Assembly: GCA_949128115.1 (NCBI GenBank)
Contig: OX421961.1
Coordinates: forward strand, 122,143,050-122,207,049
Direction of reading: 5' to 3'
DNA: 64,000 bases
Source: Anaspis maculata
Lineage: Eukaryota > Arthropoda > Insecta > Coleoptera > Scraptiidae
Within the stretch, counting starts at the first letter, position 1, and each line of letters begins with the position of its first letter. Positions 56,881 through 64,000 of this stretch are shown piece after piece. The notes beneath the pieces are model-generated. The model had not been told where the DNA came from and did no database searches. It worked only from the letters and a program-made list of their open reading frames with translations. Made by a program: the position numbers and the translations under genes.

Positions 56881-59800
56881 ACGTGATAGCTCACAGCGTC
56901 AAAATTAAGGATTACTCGAAACCAAGAGCTCTCACAGGAATCCTCAGAATCTCGTCAATATTTTGTGAAATCGAACAAATTTTTTTCAAAATCCCTAGAA
57001 ATTCTCCAAAAATCTCCTTGTCTTCCAAAGTCCCTGAAAATTTCATACAAATTATCGAAGATTCCAGATATCTCGCAGAAATCTTGAGACATTCATAGAC
57101 ATTTTTGGGAATACTCAGAAATTTCCAGAAATACCTACAAAATCTTTTGAAAACCCTCGAAAATCTCGTAGAAATTTACACAAATCCACAGAAATTGTCA
57201 GAACATTTTTAGAGATCCTTTACGGATTTTCAGGATCCCGTCAGAAGTTTCCAAAACTCCCAGAAATTTTCACAACAATCCTCAGAAATCCTGTGGAAAT
57301 CCCTAGAAATTCTTAAAAATTACGTAGATATCCCTAAAAATGCTTTTAAGTCCTAAGAAATCTCGTAGAAATCTCTAAAAATCCAAAGAAATCTTCTACA
57401 TAATATCTTGAAAGTAATCCCGTAGAGATCTTAAAAAAACTGTTGAATTTTCGTAGAAATCTTGAGAAATCACTCGAATTCCAGTAGATTTAAGAAATTC
57501 CAAGATCTCTAGGAGTTTTCCAGTATCTTGTAGAAATATTGGATCTTGCAGCATATTTCAAAAATCTTTGGAAATTTCTTGAATTTTCGTAGAAATTTTG
57601 AGAAATCTAGGAATGTATGAAAATAAATATAAATTTTTTGTAAATTTTAGAAACTCGAGAAAATATTGAATCTGGAACAAATATTAAGAAATCTTATAGA
57701 AATTTTTGAAAGTTCCTATAAATTCTCATAAATCCCATGAAGAAACTTCAGAAATCCCCAGTAATTTTATAAAAATCTTTGGAAATTCCCACCAATCCTG
57801 TAGAATCTTTCAGAAATCCAAAAAGTGAATAGTGATAAATGACAAAATAATCTCAAAAATCTCTAGAAATCTTCAAAAATACCGTAGAAATGCTGAAATC
57901 AATAGAAATTCCATACAAATCTTCACTCTAGCCCATAGATCTTTTGAATTCTTCAATCCCAGAACTGTACAGAGGTTCTCATGAACTCTTGAAATTCCCT
58001 AGAAACCTTCGGAAATTCTCAAGAGAACCTTAAAAATCTTGTAGAAATCTCTAGAAATTTTTGGATATCCCGTAAAAATATTCGGAAATTCCTGGAAATT
58101 TCAAACGGATCTTCAGGTATCCTTAGATTTCCGGTGGGCATTTCCGCAGGAATCCAAAAGTTTCGTAAACACCTTAGGGAATTATGTAGAAATCTTTAGA
58201 AATGCCTCAAAACTCCTCGAAATTCTCACAGAATTCTTCAGAAATCCCTGGAATTTGATACAAATCTTCATAAATTTCTAGAAATCCCGTAAAAATCTTG
58301 AGGAATTCATAGACATTTTTGGGCGTCCTCAAAAATCTAACGGAACCCGTCCAAAATCTTCCTCCTCGTGGAAATCTGCAAAAATCATATGAGATCTTCG
58401 GAAATACTGATCAATTTTTTGAAATCTCATACGAATCATCAGGAATCCCTGAAGATCCAGCAGAAGTCTTCAAAAATCCTCAGAAATGACCTTCGAAAAA
58501 TCTCGTAAAAATCTTCAGAAATTTCTAAATTCTTGGAAATAAACTCATTCGAAAGAGGGAATAGAGTTAAAAGTTGGAAGAAAATCCTTAGGAATCTCGT
58601 AGAAATGTCTAAGAGCCCTCAAAAATCTTGTTGAAATATTCATAAATCATTGATTAACCGTGAAAATCTTAAAAAATCTCTAGAAAAAATCCGAAAAAAT
58701 CTCTAGTAATCTATAAAAATTCAAAGAAATCTTGAAAGTAATCCCGTAGAGACCATAAGAAAACCCTCGAATTTCTGCAGAAATCTTGAGAAATCACTAG
58801 ATCTCTAGAAGTTTTCCAGAATCTTGCAGAAATACTGAATCTTGTAGAAATCTTTGAAAATCTTTGGAAATTTCTCGCATTTCCGTAGAAATTTTGAGAA
58901 ATCTAGGAATTTATGAAAATGAATATGATTTTTTTGGAAATTTTAGAAATCCATGAAAGTATTGTAGAAATATTATGAAATTTCTAGAAATCCGGAACAA
59001 ATTAATGTTGAGAAATCCTATGTAAATTTGGAAACTTCCTATAAATTCTCATAAACCCAATGAAGAATCTTCAGAAATCTCCAGTAATTCTATAGAAATC
59101 TTTGGAAATTCCCGCGAATCCTGTAGAATCTTGAAGAAAACTCTGGAAATTCTTGGAAATCCCGTAAAAATATTCGGAAATCCCTAGAAATTTTGAACGA
59201 ATCTTCAGGAATCTTCAAATTTCCGGTGGAAATTTCCACAGGAATCTTCAAAACCTTCGTAAACACCTTTGGGAATTATGTAGAAATCTTTAGAAATGCC
59301 TAAAAACTCCTCGACATTCTCACAGAATTCTTCAGAAATCCCTGGAATTTCATACAAATCTTCATAAATTTCTAGAAATCCCGTAAAAATCTTGAGGAAT
59401 TTATAGAAATTTTCGGGCGTCCTCAAAAATCTAACGAAACCCGTCCAAAATCCTTCAGAAATATTTCGGAAATCTCTGGAAATCCCGTAGAAATCTGCAA
59501 AAATCATACGAGATCTTCTGAAATACTGATCAATTTTTAGACATCTCATACGAATCATCAGAAATCCCTGAAGATCCGGCAAAAATCTTCACAAATCCTC
59601 AGAAATATTCTAGAGACCTTCAAAAAACTCTGTAAAAATCTTCAGAAATTCCTAAATTCTTCGCAATAAACTCAGCCGAAAGAGGAAATAAAGTTGAAAG
59701 TTGAAAGAAATTTCTCAGAAATCTCGTAGAAATGTCTAGAAGTACTCAAAAATCTTGTTGAAATATTTATAAATCATTGATAACCGTGAAAATCTTTAGA

Positions 59801-60660
59801 AATCCGAAGAATTCAAAGAAATTTTTAGAACTCCCGGAAATTTACTTAGAAATCTTATTATAGAAATAAGAACAGATAACTTTTAGAAATAGAGATTTCT
59901 AAAATTTTTAAAAGTCTTAAAAAACTACATAAAAATCTTGAATACCCTGACAATTTCGTACAAATATTCATTCTGTCCGGAGAAATCTTGAGCACAACAG
60001 AAATTACATAAAAATCTTCAATCTCAGAGCTATCTACACACATTTTCAAAGATCCTTAGAAATCCCTAGTAACTCCGTAAAAATCTTTGGAAATCCCTGA
60101 AAATCTTGTAGAAATCCCTATAATTCCGTAGACGAATTCAAAAATCCTTAGAAATCCAAAACGGATATTTAGGGAACCCTAAAGATCCCGTAGGAATGTA
60201 CAGAGATCCCTAGAAATTCTCAATTCCTCAGAAATTTCTAGAGATTTTTCAAAAATCTCGTGAGAATCTCTAGGAACTCCTGAAATTGTAGTACAAATCT
60301 TAGTGAATTCCCAGAAATCCTGCAAAAATAATTGAGAATCCTCAACATTCTTTGAACACTCCTACAAAATCTCGTAGACACTTTTGAAAATCCCGTAAAA
60401 TTTCCAACAATTCATAGGAGTTGTAAATTTTCCATATCCCCAAAAATCTCATACGAATCGTTTAAAATCCCTAGATATCCCGTAGAAATTCTAAAAAATC
60501 CCTAGAAGTTTTTGAAAATGTCGTAGAAATATCTAGAAATGTCTAAAAATCTCTAGATATTCCGTAGAATATTTAGAACTGCTTAGAAATTTCCAGAAAT
60601 CCTTGAATATCTCATAGAAGCCTTTTCGTGATCCCTAGAAAGCGTATAAATATTAGCGGA
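56881..60660. repeat. Degenerate AGAAATC minisatellite, copy 2
   Basis: Almost 3.8 kb of the same degenerate unit as copy 1, here without large foreign inserts. It contains a higher-order direct duplication: about 57411-58690 is repeated at about 58731-59800. Frames such as 59205-59582 (125 codons, minus) are array translations. Confidence 0.88.
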
Positions 60661-61010
60661 TCAGATACAGAAAGTAACAAAATTGGAAGTTAGGTAACCA
60701 GCACATGTCAATTTGGCGCAAACGGTTTCAGCGGGATATTAATTTTTTTGTAAAATTACATAAATTAATAACAATGTAATTGATGTAAATAACGTAACTT
60801 ACAATATTATTTAAGTAATTCATGAAAACATTTTGTAGATTGCAGGGAGATGGCTTGTGATTTATGAAATCATTGAAAGTTTCATGTAACTTACAAAAAT
60901 TACATAAAAATTAATTACATAAATAACGCATGATTTCACGTGCTTGGTAATTTTACGGTTATTTTACAGTAATTGATGTAAGTTACAAATTGAAAAATTA
61001 CAATTTACAT
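60661..61010. repeat. Right end of dispersed element copy 2 with extra TTACAT-rich sequence
   Basis: About 320 bases absent from copy 1 are dense in TTACAT, ATGTAA and GTAACTTACA motifs in both orientations. They are followed by the shared terminus ATTGAAAAATTACAATTTAC near 60982. Confidence 0.65.
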
Positions 61011-64000
61011 CGGTGTTCACAAACAATTACTACCTCGCTGGTGACGCCCAACAAAAATCACCTCTGCGGGACTAAAACACCGACATGTTTACGGCCAGCT
61101 ACTTGGACCATGGTTGCTCATTGCGAAACATCCCCTCCACGTATCTGTTCACCTAAAAAGCGCTAGATACACTACGAACCACAACAGTTGATTGTGTTTT
61201 GTTTACCTTTGTGTGTAAAATTATTATGCATAGTTACTGACAAGGTGCATTTCTCTTTGTGACAAATTACGAAGCTGTCAACATTCAAACGGTAAGTCTT
61301 CTCACAGTGCATTACCTACTTATTTATTGTAACTGATTAGTTATGCTTGTGTAAATAATTAAACATGAGAACCTCAGCATTGCTCATACAGAGTAGACGG
61401 TTGAGGTTGTCTGCGCTTGAGTTAAGTTGACAGGGGCCTGTGGCTCCATTGCACGATCGGTATAAGAGTGGTCCTGTGTGACTGGGCAGGAGCCTTTTGC
61501 GTTTCTTCCTTGGCTCCATCGCACAAATCGACACAGGACCGGGTTGCTTGTATCGGTGATGATCACCCGTGTAGACAAACCAAGAATTAATTATAATCAC
61601 ATCACGCTTGATACACGTGATGCGGTATTGGAAACAGGTGCTCGCAGGGGGTACCATTGTACGTTCCATTATCACGGTGCTTGATGAATCTGGCTGGTAT
61701 TTATGTGAAGTTTCCATAAGGCTTATAAAAGGCCAAGTCGCGTATTCAGTGAGGCTGAGTGGAATTGTTTTTGAGTCAGATTGCTCCACGACTGAGTTGA
61801 AGTTGAATTTATACTGAATTGACTTGAGTTCATCACATGAGAGTCGCGTTATGCTCACACCCGTTTTTATCTTTTCAGAACCAGATGACCATGACCTAAC
61901 CGTAGCCTTCCACTTGCTTTCAAGAATGTCAGTCAGATTGTTTCTTCAATTTGTAAAGTTGATCGTTAATGAACAAGACATTAATTTGAATAATTGTTTC
62001 TCATTCAAATCATTTAAATCTTTTCGTTTTGAATAATTAGATGCCCTTCCGGCATTTCTTGGCTTAGAGTAATTTATCGTCCTACAGTAGGTACCTATTA
62101 AGCTAATAGTAGTATAGAGTACAATATGGCTGGGGCAAAAAGCAGTTATCAGTCCAACTTTATACTAATTGGCCATGACGTCATTCAAAAAAACACCCAT
62201 CAAGCCGTACACGCCAGGTCACCGTAAACACCCGAGTGCCTGGCATAAAGGATCAACCGAATGGATTATTAAAACACTGCCCGGCATTTTTGCTAAGCAC
62301 TTAAATTTATACGACCGCACTTAAAAAATCAAGCCTCATTAATGATGAGGGTGGCAAGCACCACATTTGCCTACCCACCGGCAGGGCCGAAGCCCGTATT
62401 CTGGAAGCGAGCGCCCAGACGACTTTTTATTGTGAAACCTGCTCTGTGTGCGAACCTGGATAAATCTCACCTCTGCAGAATTTGCATAACAGGTTTACGA
62501 GCCGGATTTATTGACCATATCTCGGCTATGAACCGTACCAGCGCCGGCAACCATAATGACTTCCAACTCGGGTGAGTTCTTTTCCCGCATCCCGGCAGCC
62601 CGCCCTCAACTTGCTCCGGCGGCGCGTGGTATCTGGCAACCCCTTTTCGCCAAAATAATAACCCTTATTGTTGTTTTGTTCCTTGTAATCATCATCGTTC
62701 CTATCGTCGTCATCGCGCGCGCCACCATCACTTTTGTCACTCTCTCTTTCTCTCTCCTCTATGCTCGACATTTTCCGAAAAAGCAATCAATTTCCAAGAG
62801 GAGTACACAGCACAGCAGAAGACGAGAGCATCGAGCGTGCTACTTCAAAAAGAGAACGCGCTGGCGGGCGGCGGGCTCTCCAGAAGCTATTCAATTAGGA
62901 CTGTTGCTCTCCCCCCCCGAACTTGTAAAGTGGATGTAGGAGGGTTTGTCATGGAAGTAAATAATTAAGCAGTGTTGCCGACGCGATTGTTTCTAGTTTG
63001 GAAAGTCCATTTTCTACTAACACGTACACACGGAGTGTGAGCTCTGCGCGCTGCCGTCGTCCCAGGGGAAATTTGCATGGTTGAGATTTCGCTTCGCCGC
63101 CCAGTTTAAAATGTTTATAAATGTCGAAAAATTTCGCGTTCTCCTCTTCGTTTTAAGGTCGGAGATGTCGCACCCATATTTTTCTCACGTAAAACACGCC
63201 GAGATGCGCCTCCCATCCCGTATATACCAATCCGCTGCTGAATATTTGAAAAGCTGGAGCCCGGAAAGCGTCTCAAAAACTACTGCTTGCAATTAAATAT
63301 TTAATGGAAAGTTTCTTTGCGCTAGCCAAGAGCAAAGCGGCTCTCGTCTTCGTTCCTCTGATAAGGTTTATACTTGCGGAGTTGCAGTAAGAGGCGTGCT
63401 CTTTGGACGGTTTAAGAGGAAGTTCCATTTACAGCAACTCCCGGCCTCGTTAACTGCGTTATCTTCTTTGTTACATGTCTCGTTCTGTGTAACAATACGG
63501 TCTTTCGGTTTTTAAACACACTTTCCAAGAAGCCACTTTAAACTTTCCCCCGTCGGCACAATTCCGGCCCCCCATCAACGAACGCGATTCAGACTTGAAC
63601 TGTATCAATCAGAATAGATTAGGTCCATTATACGAGTAAATGAAGACGATGAAACGAAAAAACCAAAAGAGAAAAACAAAAAACAAACAGGGAGATGACG
63701 CAACGGGAGTTTCCGGTCATGGACGGTGAAATAAATCCAATTTACAAAGAAGCTGCAGGCTAATGTGAAGGAATGCGTGTGTGGAGAAAGTATAAACGGT
63801 TGTGACGGCTCAAATGTGGACGAGCCCAGTCCGGCCCTGCCTGTGCAGAGTACGCAGAGCGGTGAGTTTGGAGTTATGGTAGTGGTAGCTCTGTCATCTG
63901 GCACCGGAGTGACATCTGCCAAAAATGTTCCACATGATAACTTCGAGCTGAATCTCACGGCTCACGCTTCGGCTCACGCGGCCGCCTCTACTTGCATTCC
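61011..64000. other. Unassigned interval, GC-richer from about 62340
   Basis: No domain recognised on either strand. TATAAAA at 61724-61730 precedes an arthropod initiator TCAGT at 61746-61750; the spacing (about 24 bases) is slightly short for a core promoter. The frame 62342-62575 ends soon after a strong splice-donor match (G|GTGAGTTC at about 62571), so it might be an exon. The frame 62556-62939 has a hydrophobic stretch but nothing familiar. From 62340 to the end the sequence has no transposon motif and may be host DNA. Confidence 0.35.

Noticed and set aside
59205..59582. 125-codon minus-strand frame
   Set aside because: Translation of the AGAAATC minisatellite.
1641..60660. CRISPR-like regular repeats
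   Set aside because: The units are degenerate, the spacing varies, and the window is clearly eukaryotic.
61337..61858. 173-codon minus-strand frame
   Set aside because: No domain, no conserved motif, opposing frames are also open, and it overlaps a possible core promoter. Likely chance.

Overview
The window looks like transposon-rich intergenic DNA of an arthropod, most likely an insect. Reasons: A/T-rich sequence full of simple and degenerate repeats, and relics of eukaryotic element families common in insects (Tc1/mariner, DD41D mariner-like, pogo/Tigger, R2-type and CR1/R1-type LINEs, Penelope-like, BEL/Pao and Ty3/gypsy elements, tRNA-headed SINEs), plus two fragments of an arthropod-type Dicer helicase. 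The species cannot be read from the sequence. I find no rRNA, no convincing functional tRNA, no CRISPR array and no clearly intact host gene. The only intact protein-coding gene I can support is a Tc1-like transposase at 7208-8248.

Layout. 1-1100: little except a microsatellite and a tRNA-like relic. 1100-6125: a dispersed element built from degenerate AGAAATC-type minisatellite units, interrupted by an R2-type LINE 3' end and by a deleted CR1-like LINE followed by a tandem 278-bp hairpin repeat. 6965-8384: complete Tc1-like element. 10.4-14.2 kb: decayed Tc1-like, Penelope-like and BEL/Pao genes. 16.9-18.4 kb: gypsy pol fragment and a 258-bp tandem duplication. 18.6-25.6 kb: long inverted-repeat (foldback) elements, including a four-level nest. 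25.8-29.4 kb: rearranged gypsy fragments around a GC-richer unassigned block. 32.6-36.2 kb: two Dicer-like helicase fragments, a DD41D transposase end and another gypsy fragment. 38.3-38.7 kb: GC-rich block. 39.8-41.2 kb: another foldback. 42.1-49.6 kb: a very large nested inverted-repeat structure carrying a broken cysteine-rich multicopy gene, a pogo-derived element, a SINE-headed hairpin and a 302-bp MITE. 49.65-50.39 kb: another foldback. 52.2-53.4 kb: an internally deleted LTR element with PBS and target duplication. 56.2-61.0 kb: R1-like LINE end and the second copy of the minisatellite element. 61-64 kb: unassigned.

The strongest theme is foldback DNA. At least five elements start CAGG(G/A/T)GTCC, are flanked by TA, and consist almost wholly of two inverted arms of roughly 0.3-0.9 kb; others are structurally alike. 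They sit inside one another and are themselves hit by a solo LTR, a pogo element and MITEs, so the insertion order can be read. They carry no transposase. A DD41D-type transposase relic at 33.3 kb ends in the same CACCCTG-TA terminus, which makes that family a plausible but unproven source of mobilising enzyme. If transcribed, the arms would give long double-stranded RNA; that is inference.
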